Notes under the pieces: model-generated
What the model saw: the letters and a program-made list of their open reading frames with translations, nothing else
Database searches by the model: none
Told to the model about the DNA's origin: nothing
In this document: positions 9,180 through 17,162 of the stretch, piece after piece
Layout: the number at the start of each line of letters is the position of its first letter
How positions within the stretch are numbered: the first letter of the stretch is position 1
NCBI GenBank assembly: GCA_965224325.1
Contig: CBDCYT010000007.1
Span: forward strand, 62,001-126,000
Reading direction: 5' to 3'
Length of the DNA stretch: 64,000 nt
Origin: CBDCMJ01 sp965224325
GTDB lineage: Bacteria; Chloroflexota; Dehalococcoidia; Lucifugimonadales; UBA3495
Position numbers and translations under genes: made by a program

Positions 9180-9709
9180 TACCCCATTACTTCGAGTTCG
9201 GTGGTCACCTTGGTTTCCCGCATCACAGACTGGGTGACCGGTGAGCCTTCCACCGCCAGTTTCCAGATTTCAGCCAACGTGGCCTCGTCGGCGTCGGCTC
9301 GAACGAATAATTTGGCCGAAATACTCCCGTAGCCCGGGTTGCCTTCTTCTACTCCCGCCCATTTTCGGATGTTGTCAAAATAACCGTCGACGGCAATCTC
9401 CAGATCGTGGATCTTTATGCCGCGTTGAGTGGCGTTCAGAACGAAGCCTACGGTCATACAACTGCCCACCGCCGACAACAATTGCTCATGGGCACTGGCC
9501 GCTAAGTCCGTGGCGGTGAGGTCCCCAGGCTCGTCCATTTCCACCGCGTGGTTCCTCATATAAGCCTTGGCGCGGAATCCATCTTGCCATACTATCCGCG
9601 ACTTCCACGGCCCTGTTACCGCGTTGAAAACGTCGGGGTCACGGAAGGACTCCAAAACTTCACCCAGCTTCTGGCGAGGCAAGCCGTTTAGGGTGTCTTC
9701 TTCAGCCAT
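9179..9709 (-). CDS. OsmC/Ohr family protein
   Basis: A 176-residue OsmC-fold protein. Members reduce organic hydroperoxides with a pair of cysteines. The first cysteine is present in LLSAVGSCMTVGF near residue 93. At the place of the second, where the family normally has CPV, this protein reads EGSPVTQSVM, with serine instead of cysteine. It may therefore not act as a classical peroxidase; a role in thiol chemistry with the coupled rhodanese is an inference from context. The ATG at 9709 has a purine-rich GGGGGAGAA upstream. It is the first gene of the OsmC-rhodanese pair. Confidence 0.85.
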   Translation of the reverse strand: MAEEDTLNGLPRQKLGEVLESFRDPDVFNAVTGPWKSRIVWQDGFRAKAYMRNHAVEMDEPGDLTATDLAASAHEQLLSAVGSCMTVGFVLNATQRGIKIHDLEIAVDGYFDNIRKWAGVEEGNPGYGSISAKLFVRADADEATLAEIWKLAVEGSPVTQSVMRETKVTTELEVMG

Positions 9710-9790
9710 GCTTTTCTTCTCCCCCGTTTCGGTTGCTCTAAGGGTCTCACCGATTGACCACCAGTAGACCGTTCAGGGCAGGGCATCCGA

Positions 9791-10954
9791 TCAGCCGTAC
9801 TCGGCCCTGAGTATGCCGGCCGCTTCCGACATCGCCTTGAGCTTTTTTCCGGCGGCGTCGGGAGTGTTAACGTTGCGCTCGGCGAAGGTGCCGAATCCGC
9901 AGTCGGGGTTTAGGTATATCTTGTCCGGATCAAAACATTCCAGAATCGTTTTCACCTTGGCGACGATCTCCCCGGCCGACTCGATGTGGTCGGTCCTGGG
10001 ATTGACCACACCCATGCCAAGCTCTTTTTCGTTGGCATATTCCTTGAAAACTTCCATCTCCCCGGCCCGAGGGGTGGCGCATTCCAGCACCAGTTGGTCG
10101 ACGTTCATCTGCACCAGGTAAGGAAGCATAGGGCCATAGTTGCCGGTCAACAGCACCTCCTCCCGCTTGCTCCAGTTGCCCCGGCACACGTGAACCCCAG
10201 TCTTGATTCCGGAAACGTCCTTGGTTGTTTCGTTCATCAAGCGCACAGCGAACTCCAGCTCGTCAGTGGGGTCCCTCCTATCGGGGAGTTGAGCGCACAT
10301 GAAGGTTTCCGTTGATTCTTCTCCGAACACTACCTGGCTGAGGATCGGCTCGTCGAACTGGACGAAATCGGCTCCTTGGTCCCGCAAGGCGATCAACTCC
10401 TCTCGGAGGATGATGACAACATCCTTGGCCAGCTCGTCCGGCGATCCGTAAACCTTGTCCGATAGCCCTTCAAACCAACTGGAGCGGGTGAGCATGTAAG
10501 GGCCAGGCAGGGTAATTTTGATCTGCCGGTCGGTGTGCTTTTTCATGAAGGCCAACTCGCCCAAGGTCAATCCATGGGGGTTGCTCAGCTTGCTCACGGT
10601 GATGGGACTCTTGATGGCGAAGGCGGGCACGTCCAACGCTCTTAGGACCTCCTCCATCCTGGCCCGGTCCTTGGCATAGTTCAGCAGGTCGGACACCTTC
10701 ATTAGTTGCATCCCAGACAGCTTGTCCGCTACGAAGGAGTAGAAGTTGTCCCGCCGCTGCTCACCGTCGGTGAGTATGTCAACCCCGGCGTCTTCCTGAG
10801 TCTTTAACGCGGCTATGATGTCTCGATCAGCCACCGCGTCGAATTCCTCGGCAGACAATTCGCCGCTCTGCCTCTTGCGCAGCGCTCGCACCAGGCCAGT
10901 GGACCTAGGCCAACTACCAACCACGGTTACAGGAAATAGGGGCGCCTGTGTCAT
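9791..10954 (-). CDS. Cobalamin-independent methionine synthase-like methyltransferase (MetE C-terminal domain family)
   Basis: A 387-residue stand-alone protein corresponding to the catalytic C-terminal barrel of MetE. It opens with PVTVVGSWPRSTGL and has the DGEQRRDNFYSF segment near residue 62. The zinc ligands appear as HVCRGNW near 255 (His and Cys), LECATP near 300 and DCGFGTF near 352. Free-standing proteins of this kind transfer methyl groups to thiols such as homocysteine, but the methyl donor is often not methyltetrahydrofolate because the N-terminal folate domain is missing. The ATG is preceded by GAGGAG. No riboswitch-like structure is evident upstream. Confidence 0.83.
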   Translation of the reverse strand: MTQAPLFPVTVVGSWPRSTGLVRALRKRQSGELSAEEFDAVADRDIIAALKTQEDAGVDILTDGEQRRDNFYSFVADKLSGMQLMKVSDLLNYAKDRARMEEVLRALDVPAFAIKSPITVSKLSNPHGLTLGELAFMKKHTDRQIKITLPGPYMLTRSSWFEGLSDKVYGSPDELAKDVVIILREELIALRDQGADFVQFDEPILSQVVFGEESTETFMCAQLPDRRDPTDELEFAVRLMNETTKDVSGIKTGVHVCRGNWSKREEVLLTGNYGPMLPYLVQMNVDQLVLECATPRAGEMEVFKEYANEKELGMGVVNPRTDHIESAGEIVAKVKTILECFDPDKIYLNPDCGFGTFAERNVNTPDAAGKKLKAMSEAAGILRAEYG

Positions 10955-10999
10955 CTTCGTCTCCTCATCGATTGGATTGGACGGGAACTTCCCGGTCCA

Positions 11000-11580
11000 C
11001 TATGCCTAACGCCCGCGTTGTAAAGCTTGGATTCAAGGACGCCTGAGCACGGACTCAATCAGAGTCCAGCTCAGCTAAGTCTTCCTGAATTGCCTGCATT
11101 CGAAGAACGTATAGGCGCGGAATCGACCGGACGCTTCACAGGGCTGAGTACGCTCCGACGGACCTTCGCAAGCACTTGGTTCCATGGTCTTTGCCGGTGT
11201 CGCTGCGGGGTGAATAACCAGGTCTGCCCGGCGCGACATCGGGCAAATACGCAATTGATGCCTGAGCATCTGCGTTGATACCTGAGCCGGTCCCGATTAG
11301 TCTCTGCCCCGGCTCTTATTCGGCTAGGACTAGGGACCATAAGCCAATATGTCCTGGGTGGCGGTCCCAGAGGGGAAAAGCCGTTTACCAGTGTAACTTG
11401 GCGCCAGCGGGCCTTCAACCCTTGTTGCCGGCGGGCAGTGTCCCGGTTGGGCCGGAGCAGACCTCATAACCGTCCGTTCAAGGCTTCTCTAATAGCCTTC
11501 AACAACCCTGCATCGTCGTCATGCGTCACGAATATCTCTTTGCTTTTCCTGTCCTCCTCAAGTCAGTCCCGTCTCAGGCC
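11000..11580. other. Intergenic region without recognised gene
   Basis: Several overlapping open frames on both strands reach 60-115 codons, but their products are arginine- and proline-rich with no recognisable motif, and none has a convincing ribosome binding site. I see no repeat element, RNA gene or clear promoter. A decayed gene is possible but cannot be supported. Confidence 0.45.
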
Positions 11581-12138
11581 TCAGTTCTCCACCGGGCTTA
11601 TGCGGCCGGAAGCCAGCAGCCACATGCGGGCGATCTCCGGCCCCATGAACTTAAAGGTGGCCCGCAAAACTTCCTGTAGTCTCGCTAGGCCGTCTCCCTC
11701 CAAGCCCCCGCATCCGGCGCCGTCTTGTTCCGGCGTATCGTAAAACCACGCGCAGAACGAACCATGGCTTCTCCGCAATTCCTGGATCGTTCTTGCATTC
11801 TCAATGCAGGCTTCGATTTTTTTGCGATTTCGTATGATAGAGGAGTCCTGGACCATCTGCTCGACGCTGTCCGGACCCAGGGCTGCAACGGCGTCGACGT
11901 TCCAGCCCTTGAACGCCCTCCGGAAAGCGTCCCGGCGGCCTAGTATCATATTCCAGGTCAATCCGGCCTGAAACACCTGGAGGCTCATGACCTCGAAGAG
12001 GGAGTCGTCGTCGTTGGCGCGCTTCCCCCAAATCTCTTGGGAATACCATTCACGGAGTGACGCCGTTTGTTCCTCCTTAGAGGCTTCCGGCTGAGAGTTC
12101 TCAACTCGCTGGTCCGGCGGCAGCGCCATAACGTTCAC
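11581..12138 (-). CDS. tag: DNA-3-methyladenine glycosylase I family protein
   Basis: A 185-residue helix-hairpin-helix base-excision protein. The family core is clear: EWYSQEIWG near residue 30, FQAGLTWNMILGRRDAFRRAF near 55, and SSIIRNRKKIEACIENA near 100, followed by FMGPEIARMWLLASG. Tag enzymes remove 3-methyladenine from DNA. Two departures stand out. The glutamate that contacts the base in E. coli Tag (LEGQQAGLSW) is glutamine here (LQVFQAGLTW). The C-terminal His/Cys zinc ligands of E. coli Tag are also missing. It may have altered specificity. The start is the ATG at 12138 with AGGTG upstream. Confidence 0.82.
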   Translation of the reverse strand: MNVMALPPDQRVENSQPEASKEEQTASLREWYSQEIWGKRANDDDSLFEVMSLQVFQAGLTWNMILGRRDAFRRAFKGWNVDAVAALGPDSVEQMVQDSSIIRNRKKIEACIENARTIQELRRSHGSFCAWFYDTPEQDGAGCGGLEGDGLARLQEVLRATFKFMGPEIARMWLLASGRISPVEN

Positions 12139-12740
12139 CTATCTCGGCAACTCTATTTCGGGGCTTGAACCTGATTTGGTCCGTTTGCATTGTCGCGAAA
12201 CTGCTTAAAAAGAGGAGCCAGTAAACACCGCCCACGCTACAATTGATGAGCACAATCGATCAGCTACCGCAGACCAGCTAAGGTAGACCAGCTACGGCAG
12301 ACCAGCTAAAGAAAGCATAGCGAAGCTGGGGTCACCGTCGGGGAGTGCGGCACTGATGGCCCCTGAGACCATAGGCAGATCGTCGCCATTGTAGCTGCGG
12401 CCAAGCCCGGTAACAAGCCGCTGTGCGCGGTTGGTCCACCCGGCCGAGAGAACATGCGGAATGTCCACCCCCGCGACCCTGTTCAACGTAGAGCCGGTAG
12501 CTTTTGATGATTGACAACCTGTCGCTGATCCCTCATTCCGGCCTTGAGCTGCAATACAGCAGCTCCCCCAGGAACTCCCCCAGGAACTCCCCCAGGAACT
12601 CCCAATGAAGAACGGCGCCGGTAGCTTTTCAGTCCTGGGGGCCGACTTTTCACCTGAGCGGCGGTGGTGTCCATAGCGACCGGCCTGGCCAAGTCACCCT
12701 AGCCCGAATTGGAACGATTAAATGACCCTGGCTCAACGCG
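12139..12740. repeat. Intergenic region with small tandem repeats
   Basis: At about 12260-12310 the phrase (G)ACCAGCTA occurs three times at 12-18 base spacing. At about 12567-12605 the 13-mer CAGGAACTCCCCC is repeated three times in tandem. Near the right end the sequence ACGATTAAATGACCC faces GGGTCATTTAATCGT across a short spacer, so two family A left ends lie head to head at about 12713-12759. No gene is supported. Confidence 0.6.
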
Positions 12741-12957
12741 CCGGGGTCATTTAATCGTCTGCCGCCCGTGATACACGTCGCGCACCCGTCTTTCCCGCGA
12801 AGCTTGTCCCCGACCCCGATCGGGGAGCGGAAATCCATCGCTCACCCGTCTTTCCCGCGGAAGCGGGAATCCATACGTTCTTGACGTTGGACTGCCATTG
12901 GACAAGACCAAAGTGCATGGGAAAATAGGAGTCGTCGCGAAAACTAAATGACCCTGG
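12741..12957 (+). repeat. Family A repeat element, copy A3
   Basis: This copy has GGGGTCATTTAATCG at the left and AAAACTAAATGACCCTGG at the right, so TGA replaces the usual AGA in the ends. It carries one extended hairpin and one simple hairpin plus the conserved tail. Its right edge lies about 80 bases before the lutA start. The flanking sequence is partly palindromic (CTGGCGCG TTGAG CGCGCCAG), which blurs any target duplication. Confidence 0.8.
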
Positions 12958-13036
12958 CGCGTTGAGCGCGCCAGGTTGCCAGGCCGCTGGGGGTCTGCTA
13001 CGCTACCCCTGCCATTCAGCCAAGGGACCAAGTCCA

Positions 13037-13783
13037 ATGACCCAGGGCTCCGCTGCCAAGGCCAGCCTGTTCGTCACCTGCATCATAGACCAGATGTATC
13101 CCGAAGTGGGTATAAGCGCGGTCAGAGTGCTGCGACGGCTGGGAGTTGACCTCGATTTCCCGCCCGACCAGGCCTGTTGTGGACAACCTCTATATAACTC
13201 CGGTTTCGTCAGCCAGAGCCGAAGGCTGGCGGAAAGAACGCTGGAGAGCTTCCGGGATAGCGAGTATGTGGTGGTCCCTTCCGGGTCTTGTGCGGCGATG
13301 CTCCGGGTTTTCTATCTCGACCTTTTCAGTGACGACCCTTCGCTGCTGCATCGCGCGGAAGAGTTATCCAATAAAGTTTACGAATTCTCTCAGTTCCTGG
13401 TCGACGTCCTGGGAATAGAGGACGTGGCAGCCAACCACGTCGGCAAGGTTGCCTACCATCCAAGCTGCCACCTGCTGAGGGAGATGAACGTGCGAGAGCA
13501 GCCCTTGGCCCTGCTTCGTAGCGTCCAGGGATTGGAACTAGAAGACCTGCCCGGGGCCGAGACCTGCTGCGGATTCGGCGGCGCCTTCGCCGTTAAATTT
13601 CCTCATATTTCCGAGGCCATGCTGGTGGAAAAAATCGAAAACCTTGAATTCACCGGAGCGGACGTGGTGGTTTCGTGTGACATGGGCTGTTTAATGAACA
13701 TCGGCGGCGGGTTAAGCCGGCGAGGTTCCGGCGTTGAAGTACGCCATCTGGCCCAGTTGTTGGACTCGCATTCAAATTCTTAG
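13037..13783 (+). CDS. lutA: LutA-type (Fe-S) oxidoreductase subunit of L-lactate oxidation
   Basis: A 248-residue protein with two CCG domains. SLFVTCIIDQMYPEVG near the N terminus and DQACCGQPLYNSGFV near residue 55 match LutA, and the second cysteine motif is ETCCGFGGAF near 178. LutA, LutB and LutC together oxidise L-lactate to pyruvate at the membrane with electrons passing through iron-sulfur clusters. I choose the ATG at 13037, with AAGGGA upstream, over an in-frame upstream start whose extra 25 residues do not match the family and come from repeat A3 flank. It is the first gene of lutA-lutB-lutC; 88 bases separate it from lutB. Confidence 0.9.
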   Translation: MTQGSAAKASLFVTCIIDQMYPEVGISAVRVLRRLGVDLDFPPDQACCGQPLYNSGFVSQSRRLAERTLESFRDSEYVVVPSGSCAAMLRVFYLDLFSDDPSLLHRAEELSNKVYEFSQFLVDVLGIEDVAANHVGKVAYHPSCHLLREMNVREQPLALLRSVQGLELEDLPGAETCCGFGGAFAVKFPHISEAMLVEKIENLEFTGADVVVSCDMGCLMNIGGGLSRRGSGVEVRHLAQLLDSHSNS

Positions 13784-13871
13784 CTATCATTCTTAACTAT
13801 TTGGGTAGCCATACTCTCACAGTCCACCGCTCCGGCCGGAACGTAGGCCTGAGAGAAGGAATAGTTCTACA

Positions 13872-15419
13872 GTGTCTCAAGTAAAGACCCGCGACTTCTA
13901 CAAGGCGTCTTCGGCGTCCATCCAGGATCCCCAGCTTAGGCGAGCGTTAGACCGTGTAGGGTCCGGTTTTGATACCCGCCGGAGAGAGGCCATAGAGGAT
14001 GTGACCCCCGAGGCCTGGGCTGCGTGGCGGGACGAGGCGAGCCGGATCAAAACCCACACGCTGGAACACCTGGACTATTACCTGGAGTTGCTCCATGAGA
14101 ATGTGACCAAAGCCGGCGGCCATGTTCATTACGCCGCCGACGCGCAACAAGCCTACGACATCGTGACCGGCTTGGTGCAGTCCCGAAATTTGAGCATCGC
14201 CATCAAGAGCAAGTCCATGGTCTCCGAGGAATTGCACCTTAACCCGGTCCTCGAATCCCTGGGCATGGAGGTATACGAGACCGACCTAGGTGAATACATA
14301 ATTCAGCTGGCCGGGGAAACGCCTTCCCACTTGGTGGCGCCAGCTCTGCACAAGACCAAAGAGGACGTTGCCCAGCTCTTCCGGGACAAGCTGGGGTTGC
14401 CCTACACGGACGATATTGAAGCTTTGGCCAAGGCCGCACGGGAGATGCTTCGCGACAAGTTCCTCCAGGCCGATCTGGGAATCAGCGGCGCCAACTTCGT
14501 AGTAGCCGAGACGGGCACCTTGGTCATCGTGACCAACGAAGGCAACGGCCGGTTGTGCACCTCGGCCCCTAGGGTCCATATCGGGATAACCGGGATGGAG
14601 AAAGTCGTACCTTCCCTGCAAAACCTGGCCGTTTTCTTGCGCCTTCTACCGCGGTCGGCCACCGGTCAGCGGATAAGCAGCTACGTTAGTATGATTACCG
14701 GCCCCCGCCGTCTGGAGGATGAAGACGGCCCGGAAGAGTTCCATTTGGTCCTGGTGGACAACGGCCGGACCCGGCTCCTCGCCGACCCCGCGCTAAGGGA
14801 AGCCTTGAACTGTATCCGTTGCGGGGCTTGCCTCAACATTTGCCCGGTGTACCAGAAAGTGGGCGGCCACGCCTACGGTTGGGTTTATCCCGGGCCCATT
14901 GGCGCCATCGTGTCTCCCATGCTCGTCGGGCTGAAGGAGTCCAAAGATCTTCCTTACGCGTCCACTCTTTGCGGTGCCTGCCGCGACGCCTGCCCGGTCA
15001 AAATTGACATACCCAGGATGTTGCTCCACCTCCGTGGAAAACTGGCCGAGAGCCCTGATCCAGAGGTCCGAGCCGCACCCAAACTCCATACCCTGATGGC
15101 ACGGGGATACGCCAGGTTGATGAGCAGCCCCAAGCTTATTGCCTTCATCCACAGGGCGGCCCGCAGCCTGCAAAAGCCCCTGGAGAGAACGTCGCCGTCA
15201 CCGGCATCTCCCTCAGCGTCCCCCCCGTCTTCCCGTGAGAGGCCCGGAAAGAGAAGAAGGTTAGCTAGATTGCCTTTGCCTCTGTTGTCCCAGTGGACCA
15301 AGGCCAGAGATTTGCCGCCGCTGCCAGCCGAGACTTTTCACGAGGCTTGGAAGCGGATTAACCGGCAACAACCCCCCGTGTCCCAAGCGGAGGATAACCC
15401 GCCGCAGCATAGGCCTTAG
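13872..15419 (+). CDS. lutB: LutB-type iron-sulfur protein of L-lactate oxidation
   Basis: A 515-residue protein with an N-terminal LUD domain (roughly residues 60-300, including KSKSMVSEELHLN and the signature VAETGTLVIVTNEGNGRL) and a ferredoxin region with two 4Fe-4S motifs: CIRCGACLNICPVYQ near residue 314 and CGACRDACPVKIDIP near 368. This is the standard LutB architecture. The C-terminal 90 residues are low-complexity and serine/proline-rich. The start is a GTG at 13872. The stop is followed by one base and then the lutC ATG, so the two are tightly coupled. Confidence 0.92.
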   Translation: MSQVKTRDFYKASSASIQDPQLRRALDRVGSGFDTRRREAIEDVTPEAWAAWRDEASRIKTHTLEHLDYYLELLHENVTKAGGHVHYAADAQQAYDIVTGLVQSRNLSIAIKSKSMVSEELHLNPVLESLGMEVYETDLGEYIIQLAGETPSHLVAPALHKTKEDVAQLFRDKLGLPYTDDIEALAKAAREMLRDKFLQADLGISGANFVVAETGTLVIVTNEGNGRLCTSAPRVHIGITGMEKVVPSLQNLAVFLRLLPRSATGQRISSYVSMITGPRRLEDEDGPEEFHLVLVDNGRTRLLADPALREALNCIRCGACLNICPVYQKVGGHAYGWVYPGPIGAIVSPMLVGLKESKDLPYASTLCGACRDACPVKIDIPRMLLHLRGKLAESPDPEVRAAPKLHTLMARGYARLMSSPKLIAFIHRAARSLQKPLERTSPSPASPSASPPSSRERPGKRRRLARLPLPLLSQWTKARDLPPLPAETFHEAWKRINRQQPPVSQAEDNPPQHRP

Positions 15420-15420
15420 C

Positions 15421-16164
15421 ATGAAAAGAACTGATGGAACGCCTAAGGACGAGTTTCTTGAAGGGATTCGGACGGCTTTGGGCCGGGAGAAGGCCCCACC
15501 GAGTCCCAGCTACCCCCTCTTGGATGAAACCCTCTCCGAGTTGGAAGCTCAGGCGGCGGACGTTCATCATCGCCTGGCCCAATCCAGGCCCCTTATCGTA
15601 GAAAAGTTGGATGAGATGGCCAGGCAGGGAGGCTGGAAAGTGTGCCGCGCTGCCGGATATGAGGAGGCCGTTGAGTACGTGACATCCTTGGCCACCTCCT
15701 TGGGCGCGGACCGGCTGGTCCGCAGCGACCAGCCGGTGTTCGGGGAGTTGCCCGTGGATGCAGCATTGAAAAGCCTCGGTCTCACCGTCACCACCGTAGC
15801 ACAGGAAGAGACCCGGACCAGGGAGTCGTTGCGGCAAGAAATCGCTTCTGCGGACATGGGATTGACCGGGGCTGATTACGCGGTGGCTGAGACGGGCTCT
15901 CTGGTGATCCTACCGCGCAAGGGCCTGAGCCGGCTGGTGTCGCTGTATCCGCCGGTGCACCTGGCGTTGGTGCGTCCTTCGGAGATAATCGAGAGCTTGG
16001 ACGACCTATTCCTGCTGCGCCGCTTGGAATACCACCGCAACGGCGGCGAGATGGGGAGCTACCTTAATTTCATTACCGGTCCCAGCCGCACCGCCGACAT
16101 AGAAATGACCCTGGTCGTAGGTGTCCACGGCCCCAAAGAAGCGCACCTGGTGTTGTTGGAATAG
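15421..16164 (+). CDS. lutC: LutC-type LUD domain protein of L-lactate oxidation
   Basis: A 247-residue LUD-domain protein, third gene of the lactate oxidation operon. The family signature DYAVAETGSLVILPRKGLSR lies near residue 152 and SYLNFITGPSRTADIE near 212, closing with LVVGVHGPKEAHLVLLE. LutC is required with LutA and LutB for growth on L-lactate in Bacillus. The 3' end and stop codon (about 16132-16168) are echoed by a diverged 37 bp copy at about 16231-16267, a small partial duplication. Confidence 0.9.
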   Translation: MKRTDGTPKDEFLEGIRTALGREKAPPSPSYPLLDETLSELEAQAADVHHRLAQSRPLIVEKLDEMARQGGWKVCRAAGYEEAVEYVTSLATSLGADRLVRSDQPVFGELPVDAALKSLGLTVTTVAQEETRTRESLRQEIASADMGLTGADYAVAETGSLVILPRKGLSRLVSLYPPVHLALVRPSEIIESLDDLFLLRRLEYHRNGGEMGSYLNFITGPSRTADIEMTLVVGVHGPKEAHLVLLE

Positions 16165-16267
16165 ACCGCTCCAAGGCGAAGGCTTGCTCCGCACTGTTCC
16201 CGCGCTGTTCGCTGTTCTGCTGGTCTCTGTTTTAAAGAAGCGCACTTGGCGATGCTGGAATACACCG
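16132..16267 (+). repeat. Short direct repeat of the lutC 3' end
   Basis: The sequence around AAAGAAGCGCACCTGG at about 16132-16168 recurs as AAAGAAGCGCACTTGG at about 16231-16267 with a handful of differences. The second copy has lost the stop codon (GGAATAC instead of GGAATAG). It looks like a local duplication of the gene tail with 60-odd bases between the copies. Confidence 0.7.
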
Positions 16268-16348
16268 TCGGGTTCCTTCACCGTCAAATCGCCCGGAACT
16301 CGACGGGTACGCCGGTGGCGCCGTGACAATACCCTTGGAGGGCACAGA

Positions 16349-16690
16349 ATGCCGGTCCGCGTGGGTTTTTCCAGGTACCGTAAAGACATGCTGGAGCAAG
16401 AACTGGAAACTATTCAAAAGCTGTTGCCTCAGCTAGGGGTGGAGAAAGTGATCCTGACCGGGGACATGGTCACTGAAGACTACACCCCGGACAGCCGCAT
16501 CGAGCTGATCGTAGTCCAGAATACCGACCTGCCCTTCGGCCGCCGCGCTGATTTTTTCTCCTACCATTTGAACACTAGGGTGGCAGTCGATACCCAAGTG
16601 TACACGCCAATAGAGTTTGAGGAGCTGAAGGACCAGCTGCCCGCGTTAAGCCGGGCTTGCCGGGAAGGAAAAGTTATTTTCGATGCCTGA
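16349..16690 (+). CDS. MNT-type nucleotidyltransferase domain protein
   Basis: A 113-residue protein that reads like a minimal nucleotidyltransferase: EKVILTGDMVTEDYTPDSRIELIVVQ around residues 37-62 sits where the family has GSxxxG followed by SDxDL. Here the first motif is TGD and the second DSRIEL, so the metal-binding acidic residues are only partly kept. In MNT/HEPN toxin-antitoxin pairs the MNT protein modifies and silences the HEPN partner. I choose the ATG at 16349 (GGAG eight bases before) over a far upstream open frame overlapping lutC. It overlaps the following HEPN gene by eight bases, as is usual for these pairs. Confidence 0.7.
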   Translation: MPVRVGFSRYRKDMLEQELETIQKLLPQLGVEKVILTGDMVTEDYTPDSRIELIVVQNTDLPFGRRADFFSYHLNTRVAVDTQVYTPIEFEELKDQLPALSRACREGKVIFDA

Positions 16691-17084
16691 TTACTTGTCG
16701 GAAGCTAACCGCTGGCTGCGACAGGCGTTGCAGGACCTGGACGACGCCGGTTTCGCCCGTGAAGGCGGACGTTTCAACTTAGCCTGCTTTCTGGGCCAGC
16801 AGGCTGCGGAAATAGCGGTAAAAGCGTACCTCTATCATCGCCGAGTCGAGGACGTTTGGAGTCATTCCCTCGTCGACCTGTGCGAAGATGCCAAGCTCTT
16901 CGACATGATGTTCGACACTATCAAGGGCCAGGCCGGGCAACTGGACAAGTACTATGAAATCACCCGTTATCCCGGCTTCTTGCCTGGCGGCATATGCTCA
17001 GAGGCCTTTGACCAAGCCGACGCGGACCGGGCCATATACCTGTCGGGGCAAGTCGTGGAATTCGTCAAAGAGCGTATCGCCTGA
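16683..17084 (+). CDS. HEPN domain protein, partner of the MNT protein
   Basis: A 133-residue all-helical HEPN protein. YLSEANRWLRQALQDLDDA at the start and CFLGQQAAEIAVKAYLYHR near residue 37 are typical, followed by VWSHSLVDL in the position of the family GHS motif. The RNase-type R-x4-6-H signature could be read as RVEDVWSH, but spacing is six residues rather than the canonical four, so catalytic activity is uncertain. It overlaps the upstream MNT gene by eight bases, so the two form one unit and may be a toxin-antitoxin or a nucleotide-modifying module. The pair lies directly after the lactate operon. Confidence 0.78.
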   Translation: MPDYLSEANRWLRQALQDLDDAGFAREGGRFNLACFLGQQAAEIAVKAYLYHRRVEDVWSHSLVDLCEDAKLFDMMFDTIKGQAGQLDKYYEITRYPGFLPGGICSEAFDQADADRAIYLSGQVVEFVKERIA

Positions 17085-17162
17085 CCTGTCCCGTCTGGCT
17101 CGGCCACCGTGTAGTTCACCCTTTTGCCCCGTGTCGCCCACGTGCCGGCCCCCACGGCGGCA

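Noticed and set aside
11071..11418. 115-codon minus-strand open frame
   Set aside because: Composition is arginine/proline/serine-rich with no motif or ribosome binding site; likely chance.
12567..12605. Possible iteron origin from CAGGAACTCCCCC repeats
   Set aside because: Only three units, no DnaA boxes or replication gene nearby.
13947..14237. Long antisense open frames inside lutB, chelatase and glyS genes
   Set aside because: They mirror strongly supported genes on the other strand and reflect high GC content.
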